From: Ruthenibacterium lactatiformans
GTDB taxonomy: Bacteria; Bacillota; Clostridia; Oscillospirales; Ruminococcaceae
Reading direction: 5' to 3'
Length of the DNA stretch: 64,000 nucleotides
Assembly (NCBI RefSeq): GCF_000949455.1
Contig: NZ_JXXK01000017.1
Coordinates: 21,364-85,363 of the forward strand
In this document: in pieces, positions 8,442 to 17,357 of the stretch
Layout of the letters: every line of letters begins with the position of its first letter
Position numbering within the stretch: the stretch's first letter is position 1
The notes under the pieces: model-generated
The model's input: only the letters and a program-made list of their open reading frames with translations
What the model was told of the DNA's origin: nothing
Databases searched by the model: none
Made by a program: the position numbers and the translations under genes

Positions 8442-9860
8442 TCAATACGCCTTGCCCCACACCACCATGGCCTTCGCGGGCTTGCCGCAGCAGGGGCATA
8501 CGTCGGAAAGATGCTCCTGCGCGAAAGGCATGCACCGGCTGGAAAGCCCCGCCTTTTCCTTCATCATTTCCTCGCAGGCCAGATTGCCGCACCACATGGT
8601 CTTGATGTAGCCGTTCTCGCCTCCGGCGCGCTCCAGCACCTCGTCCATGGTCGTGGCCGTCCAGGTGCGCCCGGCGCGGTTTGCCTCGGCGCGGGCGTAC
8701 AGGCTTTTGCCCAGCGCGTCCAGCAGAGCGGGGATGGCGGCCTCCAGGTTTTCCAGCTTTGTGAAGGCTTTTTCCCGGTTGTCACGGCGCACCAGCACGC
8801 ATTGGCCGTTCTCGATGTCCTTGGGCCCGATCTCCAGGCGCAGGGGCACGCCTTTCATCTCCCACTGGGCAAATTTCCAGCCTGGGCTGTTTTCGCTGTC
8901 GTCCAGCTTCACACGCACGAATTTAGAGAGCCGCGCGCGCAGCTCCTCGGCCTTTTCCAGCACGCCGGGCTTGTGGGCGGCCACCGGTACGATGACCACC
9001 TGGTACGGCGCAATGGCCGGAGGCAGGATGAGCCCCTCGTCGTCGCCATGAGTCATGATGATGGCGCCGATGAGGCGCGTGCTCATACCCCAGCTTGTCT
9101 GGAAGGGATACTGCAGCGTATTGTCGCGTCCCGTAAACTGCACGCCGAACGCGCGGGAGAACCCGTCGCCAAAGTAATGGCTGGTGCCGCTCTGCAGCGC
9201 CTTGCCGTCGTGCATCATGGCCTCGATGGTATAGGTGGCTTCCGCGCCCGCAAATTTTTCCTTGTCCGTCTTTTTACCCTTGAGCACGGGAATGTTCAGC
9301 TCGTTTTCACAAAAATCAGCGTAGGTCTCCAGCTGCTGCTCGGTCTCCTCGATGGCCTCCTGCGCGGTTTCGTGGATGGTATGGCCCTCCTGCCACCAGA
9401 ATTCCCGCGTGCGCAGGAAGGGGCGCGTGGTTTTTTCCCAGCGCACCACGCTGCACCACTGGTTGTATTTCATGGGCAGGTCCCGATAGGAGTGCAGCAC
9501 GTGGGCGAAATGGTCGCAGAACAGCGTCTCGCTGGTGGGGCGCACGCAGAGGCGGTCCTCCAGCGGCTCGGAGCCGCCCATCGTCACCCAGGCCACCTCG
9601 GGGGCAAAGCCCTCCACATGGTCTTTTTCCTTTTGCAGCAGGCTTTCGGGGATGAACAGCGGCATGGCTACGTTCTCGTGCCCTGTGGCCTTAAAGCGCG
9701 CGTCCAGCAGATGCATGATGTTTTCCCAGATGGCATAGCCGTAAGGCCGCAGAATGACGCAGCCCTTGACGGTGGAATAATCCACCAGCTCTGCTTTCAG
9801 GCAGATGTCGGTATACCATTGGGTGAAATCTTCGTTGATGGGGGTGATGGCCTCCACCAT
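8442..9860 (-). CDS. proS: Proline--tRNA ligase, type 3 (archaeal/eukaryotic-like)
   Basis: Class II aminoacyl-tRNA synthetase that charges tRNA-Pro. Motif 2 and 3 regions are visible (VRPTSETLFC, FLRTREFWWQEGHT, TSWGMSTRLIGAIIMTHGDD), and the C-terminal domain holds paired Cys (CPCCGKP) and ends in Tyr, as type 3 enzymes do. The start is uncertain. The in-frame ATG at 9860 (MVEAITP, where homologues are conserved) has no Shine-Dalgarno sequence. An ATG at 9877 with GAGGAG at ideal spacing is out of frame by one base because the run of A (six) before MVEAI is one short of what the family N-terminus would need. The frame is open up to 9917. Confidence 0.93.
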   Translation of the reverse strand: MVEAITPINEDFTQWYTDICLKAELVDYSTVKGCVILRPYGYAIWENIMHLLDARFKATGHENVAMPLFIPESLLQKEKDHVEGFAPEVAWVTMGGSEPLEDRLCVRPTSETLFCDHFAHVLHSYRDLPMKYNQWCSVVRWEKTTRPFLRTREFWWQEGHTIHETAQEAIEETEQQLETYADFCENELNIPVLKGKKTDKEKFAGAEATYTIEAMMHDGKALQSGTSHYFGDGFSRAFGVQFTGRDNTLQYPFQTSWGMSTRLIGAIIMTHGDDEGLILPPAIAPYQVVIVPVAAHKPGVLEKAEELRARLSKFVRVKLDDSENSPGWKFAQWEMKGVPLRLEIGPKDIENGQCVLVRRDNREKAFTKLENLEAAIPALLDALGKSLYARAEANRAGRTWTATTMDEVLERAGGENGYIKTMWCGNLACEEMMKEKAGLSSRCMPFAQEHLSDVCPCCGKPAKAMVVWGKAY

Positions 9861-9925
9861 TTTTTGTTCTGGCTCATTGTTTTGACTCCTCTTCTTTTCC
9901 GTTCGCGCCGCAGGCACACAAAAAA

Positions 9926-9953
9926 TCCCCCTGCTGTGCGCATGGGGGATCGT
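9926..9953 (-). terminator. Terminator after acpP
   Basis: On the minus strand GATCCCCC and GGGGGATTTTTT form a hairpin ending in T residues, just after the acpP stop and about 50 bp before the proS start region. proS must either be read through or use a promoter overlapping this hairpin. Confidence 0.7.
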
Positions 9954-9967
9954 CGTCAGGCAGATGC

Positions 9968-10195
9968 TCAGGAATTTTCTTCGATATAGCGGACAACGTC
10001 ACCGACCGTGCGGAAGTTCTCGATCTGGTCGTCCGGCACTTCCAGGCCGAATTCGTCCTCAATGGACATCACGAGATCGACAACGTCCAGGCTGTCCGCC
10101 TCGAAATCTTCCATGATATCGGAGTCCATGGTGACTTTGTCTTCCTCCAAATCAAGCTGGTCGCAGATGATCTCGCGGATGCGCTCAAAAACCAT
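9968..10195 (-). CDS. acpP: Acyl carrier protein
   Basis: A 75-residue, very acidic helical carrier. Ser35 in the ADSLDVVDLVM motif is the 4'-phosphopantetheine attachment site. It carries growing acyl chains in type II fatty acid synthesis. The length and acidic helix II are canonical. It is a single-gene transcript with a strong upstream promoter and a terminator just after its stop; the fab genes are not in the window. Confidence 0.96.
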   Translation of the reverse strand: MVFERIREIICDQLDLEEDKVTMDSDIMEDFEADSLDVVDLVMSIEDEFGLEVPDDQIENFRTVGDVVRYIEENS

Positions 10196-10261
10196 AACTA
10201 AATTCCCTCCAAAATATCTCTGCGCGCGGCGCGCAAGAGGCCGCGCAAAGGTCTTATAAAC

Positions 10262-10290
10262 TTTATATCGTGTTTTACAGAGGATGTCAA
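10262..10290 (-). promoter_or_regulatory. acpP promoter
   Basis: On the minus strand TTGACA (10290-10285), a 17-bp spacer and TATAAA (10267-10262). A near-consensus housekeeping promoter about 67 bp upstream of acpP. Confidence 0.8.
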
Positions 10291-10410
10291 GCGTATTCGC
10301 AAAATATTTTTGCGCGGCATTTCATATGCGCGAAAACAGCAAAAACCGCCGCCCGAAACAGTGCTTTTGTTTTGTTGAACATCTGCAAAAAGGACGGAAC
10401 ATGCCGCGCT

Positions 10411-11136
10411 TTATGCCGCCCCGCTGAACAGCGGCTGCAGAAAACTCCACAGCACAGGTACCAGCAGCGCCGGCAGCATATTGGCGGTCTTGATCTTCGT
10501 CATGCCGAGAAAGTTGATGCCGATGCACAGCACCAGGCAGTAGCCCACGCCGCAGATCTGCCCCAGCAATTCACCCGCGAGGAACGGTTCCAGCGCACCC
10601 GCCAGAAGGGAAATGGCTCCCTGGTATACCAGAACAGGCAACGCGGCAAAGATGACGCCCGGGCCCAGCGTTGCGCCCAGCACCACAGAGGAGATGCCGT
10701 CCAGCAGGCTTTTGATGTACAGCACCGAGGCATCGCCCCGCAGCCCGTCGTTCAGCGCGCCGATGATGGCCATCGCGCCCACGCAGTAGATGAGGGCGCC
10801 GTTCACAAAGCTTTGGGCAAAGCCCGAAAGGTGCAGCCTGCGCTCCACAAGGCCGGACAAGCCGTTCAGCCTGTCGTCGATGCGCAGCGCCTCGCCCGCC
10901 AGCGTGCCCAGCACCAGGCTGATGATGAGCAGCAGCTCGCCCGAGGAGGCCAGCGTACCGTCCGCGTTCACCGTGAACATGGAGGAGATTACGCCGTTGA
11001 GCCCCAGCACCAGCACCGCAACGCCAAGCGCCTTGTTGATGGAGTCCTGATGGCTGCCCTTTACCCCTTTTTTCAGCAGCAGCCCAACGCAGCCTCCCGC
11101 CGCGATGGCCGCGGCGTTTACCAGCGTGCCTGTCAT
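10411..11136 (-). CDS. DUF554 family membrane protein (YdfK/YqgA-like)
   Basis: A 241-residue membrane protein with repeated hydrophobic, Gly/Ala-rich segments. It opens with GTLVNAAAIAAGGCVGLLLKKG, has GLNGVISSMF and GALNDGLRGDASVLYIKSLLDG, and ends in a membrane helix (LPALLVPVLWSFL). These match the DUF554 family, which has no proven activity; a transport role is often assumed. It follows a GGGGGGA ribosome site. It sits 130 bp downstream of recG on the same strand and could be co-transcribed. Confidence 0.85.
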   Translation of the reverse strand: MTGTLVNAAAIAAGGCVGLLLKKGVKGSHQDSINKALGVAVLVLGLNGVISSMFTVNADGTLASSGELLLIISLVLGTLAGEALRIDDRLNGLSGLVERRLHLSGFAQSFVNGALIYCVGAMAIIGALNDGLRGDASVLYIKSLLDGISSVVLGATLGPGVIFAALPVLVYQGAISLLAGALEPFLAGELLGQICGVGYCLVLCIGINFLGMTKIKTANMLPALLVPVLWSFLQPLFSGAA

Positions 11137-11266
11137 TTTTTCCGTCCCCCCGCATTTCTTTTATCCGGACGGCACTGTGCCCGCTTACAGCGAATGCATG
11201 CGCGCCGCCACCGGAATGCCTTCGGATGGTTCCGCATTTGGCCCCATACAGTGCCGCTTTTCCGTT

Positions 11267-13288
11267 TCAGTTCAGTGCCGTGTCGCCGGAGAACAGCTCC
11301 TCGGCCAGACGTCGCAGCCCCGCGTTTCCGGGGCTGCGCAGCGCCGGGTCCGCTCCGACGAGCGCCAGCGCCTCCTTCTGGGCTGCATACAATGCACGGC
11401 TGTCGGCCATCAGGTCCGCGATGCGCAGCGTGGGCAGGCCGTGCTGCCGGCTGCCGAAAAAGTCGCCCGGCCCGCGTGTTTCCAGATCGAATTTTGCGAT
11501 TTCGAAGCCATCGTTCGTATGGCATAAAAACGAGAGCCGCTTTTTTACCGCATCGGTCGCATGGTCGCTGATGAGCACACAGTACGCTTCGCCTTTGCCG
11601 CGTCCCACGCGCCCGCGCAGCTGGTGCAGTGCCGAAAGGCCGTACCGCTCGGCGTTTTCGATCACGATGATATTGGCGTTGGGCACGTCCACGCCCACCT
11701 CGATGACCGTGGTGGACACCAGCACGTCCAGCGCACCGGCCTTAAAGGCGTCCATCACGGCGGCCTTTTCCGCGGCCTTCAGCCGCCCATGCATCAGTCC
11801 CACGCGGTAATGCTCCAAAAGGGGCTGGGCTACATCCGTGTAATAGGTGGTGACGGCCTGCATGTCGTTTTCTCCCTCGTCGATGACGGGGCACACGATG
11901 TATGCCTGCCGCCCGGCGGCCAGCTGCCTGCGCACAAAGCCGTACATGTCCGCGCGCTTTTTGCCCGTGATGGCATAGGTCTTGACGGGTGTGCGCCCGG
12001 GCGGCAGTTCATCCAGCACCGAGATGTCCAGGTCTCCGAACATCAGAAGCCCCAGCGTGCGGGGAATGGGCGTGGCGCTCATCACCAGCAGGTGGGGATG
12101 GTCGGCCTTGGCGGCCAGCAGGCTGCGCTGCCGCACGCCGAAGCGGTGCTGCTCGTCCGTCACCGCAAAGCCCAGCCGCGCGAATTCCACGCCCGCGCTC
12201 AGCACAGCGTGAGTACCTACCACCAGTTCCACTTCACCCGCGGCAATGGCCCGCAGCGCGGCCTTTTTCGCCGCGCCCTTCACGCTGCCCGTCAGCAGCG
12301 CCACACGGATGCCCAGCGGCGCCAGCAGGCGGTCCAGCGTGTCCGCGTGCTGTGCCGCTAAAATCTCGGTGGGGGCCATGAGCACGCTCTGGTAGCCGCT
12401 CTGCGCGGCCGCGTAAACGCCCGCCGCCGCCACCAGCGTTTTTCCGCTGCCCACGTCGCCCTGTAAAAGCCGGTTCATGGGCGTCTTTTTCCCCAAATCG
12501 GCTAAAATCTCCTGTGCTGCGCGCCGCTGTGCGCCGGTGGGCGCGAAGGGCAGTGCGTTCCAAAAAGGGGACAGGTCCGCCGGGCGCATGGGCGCGCCCG
12601 TGTGTGCGGCCTCCCGTCCGCGCAGCAGCAACAGGCCCAGCTGCAGCGCCAGAAGCTCCTCGAAGATCAGCCGCCGCCGCGCAGCCTGCACGTCCTGCCG
12701 GCTCTGGGGGAAGTGAATCTTCTGCAAGGCCTCGGCCTTGCCGCACAGGCGGTATTTTTCGATCAGCGCGGCGGGCAGCGGTTCTTCGATATCCGGTGCG
12801 GCGGCAAATGCAGCACGCACACACTTGGCCAGGTACGCGCTGCTCACGCCCTCTGTCTGCGGATACACAGGCACCAGTGGCGAGGCCGCGGCGCTCTCTA
12901 CCGTCAGCATTACGGGATTCACCATCTCCCGTGCCGTGAATGTGCCGCCCACTTTGCCGAAGAACAGATATTCGCGCCCGACTTCCAGCTTTTGAAGCGC
13001 ATACGGATTGTTGAAATAGGTCAAAATTAAACCGGCTGTATCATCTCCGGCCGTTGCCTTTGCCATCTGGCGGCCGCCGCGGATGCGCGCGCCGCCGTTT
13101 TTGCCGTATACGGTGGCGCGCACCACACACTTCACGTCATAGGGGGCGCCGGCAACAGGGTAGGGGTGGGAGTAGTCCACATAATCCCGGGGGTAAAAGC
13201 CCAGAAGGTCGTCCACAGTGCGGATGCCCAGCCTGGTGAGCTGGGCGGCACGTTTTTCCCCAACGCCTTTTAAATAGCGGATATCCAA
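11267..13288 (-). CDS. recG: ATP-dependent DNA helicase RecG, probable TTG start
   Basis: A 673-residue superfamily 2 helicase that remodels stalled replication forks and branched DNA. The N-terminal wedge/OB domain (about 1-210) begins LDIRYLKGVGEKRAAQL. Walker A is GDVGSGKT, the DExH-type box reads TDEQHRFGVRQR, motif III is SATPIPRTLGL and motif VI is HQLRGRVGRG. I place the start at TTG 13288 because AAGGAGGG lies 7 bases ahead of it; a GTG at 13318 would add ten residues that lack a ribosome site. Its promoter is not obvious. Confidence 0.94.
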   Translation of the reverse strand: MDIRYLKGVGEKRAAQLTRLGIRTVDDLLGFYPRDYVDYSHPYPVAGAPYDVKCVVRATVYGKNGGARIRGGRQMAKATAGDDTAGLILTYFNNPYALQKLEVGREYLFFGKVGGTFTAREMVNPVMLTVESAAASPLVPVYPQTEGVSSAYLAKCVRAAFAAAPDIEEPLPAALIEKYRLCGKAEALQKIHFPQSRQDVQAARRRLIFEELLALQLGLLLLRGREAAHTGAPMRPADLSPFWNALPFAPTGAQRRAAQEILADLGKKTPMNRLLQGDVGSGKTLVAAAGVYAAAQSGYQSVLMAPTEILAAQHADTLDRLLAPLGIRVALLTGSVKGAAKKAALRAIAAGEVELVVGTHAVLSAGVEFARLGFAVTDEQHRFGVRQRSLLAAKADHPHLLVMSATPIPRTLGLLMFGDLDISVLDELPPGRTPVKTYAITGKKRADMYGFVRRQLAAGRQAYIVCPVIDEGENDMQAVTTYYTDVAQPLLEHYRVGLMHGRLKAAEKAAVMDAFKAGALDVLVSTTVIEVGVDVPNANIIVIENAERYGLSALHQLRGRVGRGKGEAYCVLISDHATDAVKKRLSFLCHTNDGFEIAKFDLETRGPGDFFGSRQHGLPTLRIADLMADSRALYAAQKEALALVGADPALRSPGNAGLRRLAEELFSGDTALN

Positions 13289-13361
13289 GCCTGCGCCCTC
13301 CTTTTCTGCGGTATGCACGTGGATACCGGGTACGCGGCATTCACGGCAGTGAGCAGTGAAT

Positions 13362-13392
13362 AAAAAAAGCGCCGCCGATTCCGGCGGCGCTT
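13362..13392 (-). terminator. Terminator after fakA
   Basis: An 11-bp GC-rich inverted repeat (aagcgccgccg / cggcggcgctt) with a 4-base loop, followed on the minus strand by a run of T. It separates the asp23-fakA unit from recG. Confidence 0.82.
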
Positions 13393-13520
13393 ATATTTCT
13401 GGTCATATCCTGTTGCTAAGCGCACAGTCCCACGTACTGTCCCGCAACCATTCGGCGGGCACAGCAATCCCATGCACGCGGATGCATCAGCGCGCGGCCG
13501 CGCCGGCGGCCGGAAGGTTA

Positions 13521-15212
13521 TTATTCCACGCTTATGATATAGTAATACACCGGCTGGCCGCCGTTCAGGTGTGTGACTTCGATGCCTGCCGGGCATTTCG
13601 CCTGTACCAGCTCAGTGGTGCGGGCGGCGTCCTCCTCGCTGACATCGCAGCCGGAGATGACGGTGATGAAATTCGTATCTTTTTTGCACATGCTGCGCGC
13701 CAGGCGGTACGTCACCTTGGTGACGTCGGTGCCCGTGGCCACCAGCTTACCGTTCTCCAGCGCCAGGATCTCGCCTTTTTTGATCTTGCGGCCGTCGAAA
13801 TCGCTGTCGCGGGCAGCAAAGGTGACAAGGCCTGTTGCAACTTTGTCCGCCGCCTGCATCATGTTGGTGGCGTTTTCGTACTCGGAGGCGTCCGGGTCAA
13901 AGTTGAGCATAGCTGTGATGCCCTGGGGAATGGTGCGGGTGGAAAGCACGACGATAGTGCGGTCCGCAATGCCCTGGGCCTGCTCGGCGGCCATAATGAT
14001 GTTTTTGTTGTTGGGCAGCACAAACACCGTCTTGGCGGGCACGCTCTGCACAGCGGCCACGATATCGGCCGTGGAGGGATTCATCGTTTGCCCGCCGGAC
14101 ACCACGGCGTCAGCGCCAAGGTCGGTGAAGATGGCCTTGAGGCCCTCGCCTGCGGCGACGGCCACGAAGCCAAACGCCCGGTCGTTGTCCACGGCGGCGT
14201 AGGTGAACTCGTTGCCCGTATCCGCGGCCTCGGCGGCGGCCTGCTTTTTCAGCCCCTCGCCCTGCGCCTGGCGGGACAGAAACTGCTCGTGCATGTTTTC
14301 AATTTTGAAATTTGTCAGGTAGCCGTACTGCAGCGCATGGCTGACGATCTTGCCCGGGTCCGCAGTGTGGACGTGGCAGTTGATGACCTCATCGTCCTCG
14401 ATGACCACGACGCTGTCGCCGTTGCTCTCCAGGAAGGCGCGCAGCTTATTGCTGCTGGCACCGTCGTTTTTGTTCACCAGAAACTGGGTGCAGTAACCGT
14501 TTTTGATGTCTTCGACCTTCATCAGGTCGTCGGTGTAAACGCCCTTGCCTGCGCCGCTGGTGGAGAGCTTGGCGCTCTTCTCCGGCGCTTCGTCAGCGGC
14601 GATGATATGGTTGTCTTTAAAAACGGAGAGCATGCCCTCGAAGATATACACAAGGCCCTGGCCGCCCGCGTCCACAACGCCGGCCTTTTTCAGCACCGGC
14701 AGCTGCTCGGGCGTGTTGTCCAGCGCGCGCTGGGCGGCGGTGCACACCAGCTGCCACAGCTCCACCGCGTCCGCGATGCCGCTGGCCGCGGCTTCCTCGC
14801 TGGCCACACGGGCCACCGTCAGCATCGTGCCCTCGGTGGGTTTCATCACGGCCTTGTATGCGCCCTCAACGCCTTTTTCCAGCGCCTGCACAAGGTCCTT
14901 TGCATCGGCTGTTTTTTTGCCCTGCAGCGCCTTGGAAAAGCCGCGGAACAGCAGGCTGGAAATAACGCCGGAGTTGCCGCGCGCGCCGCGCAGCATGGCG
15001 CTGGCCGTTACCTGCGCGGCCTTTTCCACGGTGCAGTCGTCGGGCAGGTTCAGAAGCTCTGTCCGCGCGGCGCCGATGGTCATGCCCATGTTGGTGCCGG
15101 TATCGCCGTCCGGCACGGGGAAAACGTTCAGCTCGTCGACCTTGGCGCGGCGGTTGGAAAGGTTGTTCGCGCCGGAGATGATGCTGTTTTTCAAAGTCAA
15201 ACCAGTAATCAT
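13521..15212 (-). CDS. fakA: DAK2-domain fatty acid kinase subunit FakA (YloV)
   Basis: A 563-residue protein. The N-terminal DAK2 domain (about 1-200) has the ATP/metal site DGDTGTNMGMTI and the RGARGNSGVI motif of dihydroxyacetone kinase-type L domains. A middle region and a C-terminal YloV/DegV-associated domain follow. With a FakB partner it phosphorylates fatty acids bound by FakB for phospholipid synthesis; no fakB is in the window. The ATG at 15212 follows GAGGTGAAG. The asp23-like gene is directly upstream (60 bp), a linkage widespread in Firmicutes. Confidence 0.9.
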   Translation of the reverse strand: MITGLTLKNSIISGANNLSNRRAKVDELNVFPVPDGDTGTNMGMTIGAARTELLNLPDDCTVEKAAQVTASAMLRGARGNSGVISSLLFRGFSKALQGKKTADAKDLVQALEKGVEGAYKAVMKPTEGTMLTVARVASEEAAASGIADAVELWQLVCTAAQRALDNTPEQLPVLKKAGVVDAGGQGLVYIFEGMLSVFKDNHIIAADEAPEKSAKLSTSGAGKGVYTDDLMKVEDIKNGYCTQFLVNKNDGASSNKLRAFLESNGDSVVVIEDDEVINCHVHTADPGKIVSHALQYGYLTNFKIENMHEQFLSRQAQGEGLKKQAAAEAADTGNEFTYAAVDNDRAFGFVAVAAGEGLKAIFTDLGADAVVSGGQTMNPSTADIVAAVQSVPAKTVFVLPNNKNIIMAAEQAQGIADRTIVVLSTRTIPQGITAMLNFDPDASEYENATNMMQAADKVATGLVTFAARDSDFDGRKIKKGEILALENGKLVATGTDVTKVTYRLARSMCKKDTNFITVISGCDVSEEDAARTTELVQAKCPAGIEVTHLNGGQPVYYYIISVE

Positions 15213-15272
15213 TTCGTTTCTTCACCTCAAACAATGTTTCGGCCGGCGGCCGGGTGCCCGGACGGGCACGCT

Positions 15273-15620
15273 TCAGACGATGTCGTCCACGTAAACGTCG
15301 ATGCGCTCCACCTTCAAAGTGGTGGCGTCCTCCACGGCGTACTTCACTTTATGAGTGATGCTGCGCACGATGGCCGCAATGTTCAGCCCGTAGGTCACCT
15401 TGATATGCAGCTCGATCACCAGCTTGCCGTCCTCTTCCGTGACGCGTACACCCTTGTCGGGATAATTGGTGCCGAGCACGATGGTTTTGAGACTGTCGGA
15501 CGTGCCGCCCGTGGCCATGCCGCACACACCGTAGCAGCTCTGGGCGGCGGCGCCCACCAGGCCCGCGAAATAGTCGCTGGTCATGCAGACCTTGCCAAGG
15601 GGGTTGTAGAACTTGATCAA
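15273..15620 (-). CDS. Asp23/Gls24 family protein (YloU-like)
   Basis: A 115-residue protein of the Asp23/Gls24 envelope-stress family. Typical patterns are VRVTEEDGKLVIELHIKV and YGLNIAAIVRSITHKVKYAVED, ending in an IDVYVDDIV strand. The start is TTG at 15620, preceded by AAAGGAG at 9 bases. It forms a transcription unit with fakA. The exact role is unknown; some relatives are membrane-associated and alkaline-shock inducible. Confidence 0.88.
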   Translation of the reverse strand: MIKFYNPLGKVCMTSDYFAGLVGAAAQSCYGVCGMATGGTSDSLKTIVLGTNYPDKGVRVTEEDGKLVIELHIKVTYGLNIAAIVRSITHKVKYAVEDATTLKVERIDVYVDDIV

Positions 15621-15675
15621 AACCGATCACTCCTTTACTGCACGCGCGGGGCCTCCGCGCGATGGAATCCATTAT

Positions 15676-15704
15676 ATTATACACCGCAAAGGCCCGATTG
15701 TACA
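15676..15704 (-). promoter_or_regulatory. Promoter of the asp23-like/fakA unit
   Basis: On the minus strand TGTACA (-35-like), 17-bp spacer, and a perfect TATAAT at 15681-15676. It lies 56 bp upstream of the TTG start. Confidence 0.65.
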
Positions 15705-15772
15705 GGTTTTGCACGGGTTTATTTCTTTTTCGCATGCGCGTACGGAAATAGATGTAGTTTATTTGTGTCGCA

Positions 15773-15783
15773 TATGGTAGAAT
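15773..15783 (+). promoter_or_regulatory. Extended -10 promoter of the binding protein/GGDEF-EAL unit
   Basis: TATGGTAGAAT contains an extended -10 (TGG plus TAGAAT, hexamer 15778-15783) 85 bp before the lipoprotein start. No convincing -35 is seen, as is common for extended -10 promoters. Confidence 0.5.
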
Positions 15784-15868
15784 AATTGAATATACGAAGG
15801 CAGCGGCGGGCCGGGCCCGTGCTGCGCGCAGCCGGCGGCGGACGCGGCGTGCGGGAAAGGAAGTTTTT

Positions 15869-17323
15869 ATGAAGCATGCAAAACGCATCGCGGCGCTGTG
15901 CCTTGCGGCGGCGCTGTTTTTAACAGGGTGTGCCTCCGGTGCGTCCGGCTCCGCTGCGTTCAGCCCGGAAAGCCCCGTCACCGTGACGGTCTGGCACTAT
16001 TACAACGGCCCGCAGCAGCAGGCGTTTGCGGATCTTGTCAATGAATTCAACGAGACTGTGGGCCGGGAAAAGGGCATCGCGGTACAGCAGTCCAGCCAGG
16101 CCACCGTGACGGATCTGGAGACCAGCGTGCTGGCTGCGGCCAACCGGGAGGTGGGCGCGCCGGAGGTGCCCAATATTTTTGCCGCCTACGCCGACACTGC
16201 CTATGCGGTGGACCGGCTTGGCCTTGTGGCGGACCTGCGTCCCTACCTGACGGACGAGGAGCTGGCTGAATATGTGCCGGGCTATCTGGAGGAAGGCGCG
16301 TTTTCGGGCGAGGGAACGCTGAAGATATTCCCCATCGCAAAATCCGTGGAGCTGCTGATGCTGAATGCGACGGATTGGGAAAAATTCGCCGCTGCCACGG
16401 GCGCGGATGACAGCGCCTTTGCCACTGTGGAGGGCATTACCGAGACGGCGCGCCAATATTATGAGTGGACGGACGCTCAAACGCCGGATATTTCGGACGA
16501 CGGAAAGGCGTTTTTTGGCCGCGACGCGTTTGCCAATTACATGATCATCGGTGCGCGCCAACTGGGCGTGGAGCTTCTGCGTGTGGAGGACGGCGCACCG
16601 GTGCTGGATTTCGATAAAGATGTGGTCCGCCGCCTGTGGGACAATTACTATGTGCCGTTCATCAACGGCTGGTTCGGCGCGTCCGGGCGCTTTCGCAGCG
16701 ACGACATCAAAATGGGCAATATCATCGCCTGCGTCGGATCCTCCTCGGGCGCTGCCTATTTCCCGGATGAATGCATCCTCAGCGATACCGAGAGTTATCC
16801 CATCGAGATGCGCGCCTACCCATGCCCTAAATTCGAGGGCGGGGAAGATTTTGCCGTGCAACAGGGCGCGGGCCTTGTTGTGACGAATGCCGCTCCGCAG
16901 GAAGTTGAGGCTTCGGTGGAATTTCTCAAGTGGTTCACAGAAGCCGGGCGAAATCTGGAATTTTCGCTGGGTTCCGGCTATGTGCCGGTGAAAAAAGAAG
17001 CCAATGAAATGACGTTTGTGGAACAGGCGATGGACGCGGCAGGCGCCAGTTCCAAAATGCGCGCCATCATCACGAACGCTATCGGCATGACGAGCGAGAA
17101 CCAGATGTACACTACAAAAGCATTCAGGAACGGCACTGCGGCACGTGCCATCCTCAACGATTCCATGGTGGAAAAGGCACGGGCGGACCGCGAGGCGTTC
17201 CTTGCGCTGACGGCGGAGGGCATGCCGCACGAAGAGGCTGCCGCGCAGTTTGTAACGGATGAAAATTTCGAGGCGTGGTATGAGGAGACGCGCACGGCGC
17301 TGGAGATGTGCATCGCGGGCTGA
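15869..17323 (+). CDS. Extracellular solute-binding lipoprotein without permease genes
   Basis: A 484-residue family 1-type binding protein. The signal peptide has a lipobox LFLTGCASG, so it should be lipid-anchored at Cys21-22. VTVTVWHYYNGPQQQAFADLVNEFN is the standard first strand and helix of sugar-binding proteins (sequence split here only by its domain position after residue 35). No permease or ATPase follows; the next gene, 34 bp downstream, encodes a membrane GGDEF-EAL enzyme. It is therefore more likely a ligand sensor for that protein than a transport component. The ligand is unknown. Confidence 0.88.
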   Translation: MKHAKRIAALCLAAALFLTGCASGASGSAAFSPESPVTVTVWHYYNGPQQQAFADLVNEFNETVGREKGIAVQQSSQATVTDLETSVLAAANREVGAPEVPNIFAAYADTAYAVDRLGLVADLRPYLTDEELAEYVPGYLEEGAFSGEGTLKIFPIAKSVELLMLNATDWEKFAAATGADDSAFATVEGITETARQYYEWTDAQTPDISDDGKAFFGRDAFANYMIIGARQLGVELLRVEDGAPVLDFDKDVVRRLWDNYYVPFINGWFGASGRFRSDDIKMGNIIACVGSSSGAAYFPDECILSDTESYPIEMRAYPCPKFEGGEDFAVQQGAGLVVTNAAPQEVEASVEFLKWFTEAGRNLEFSLGSGYVPVKKEANEMTFVEQAMDAAGASSKMRAIITNAIGMTSENQMYTTKAFRNGTAARAILNDSMVEKARADREAFLALTAEGMPHEEAAAQFVTDENFEAWYEETRTALEMCIAG

Positions 17324-17357
17324 CAGACAGATAATGGCTGGAAAGGCGGGACAGCGG

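Noticed and set aside
8373..9989. 538-codon open frame on the plus strand
   Set aside because: Antisense shadow of proS.
13356..15785. 809-codon open frame on the plus strand
   Set aside because: It is antisense to fakA and the asp23-like gene, both with clear family motifs; His/Arg/Gly-rich composition is typical of reverse-frame shadows in GC-rich DNA.
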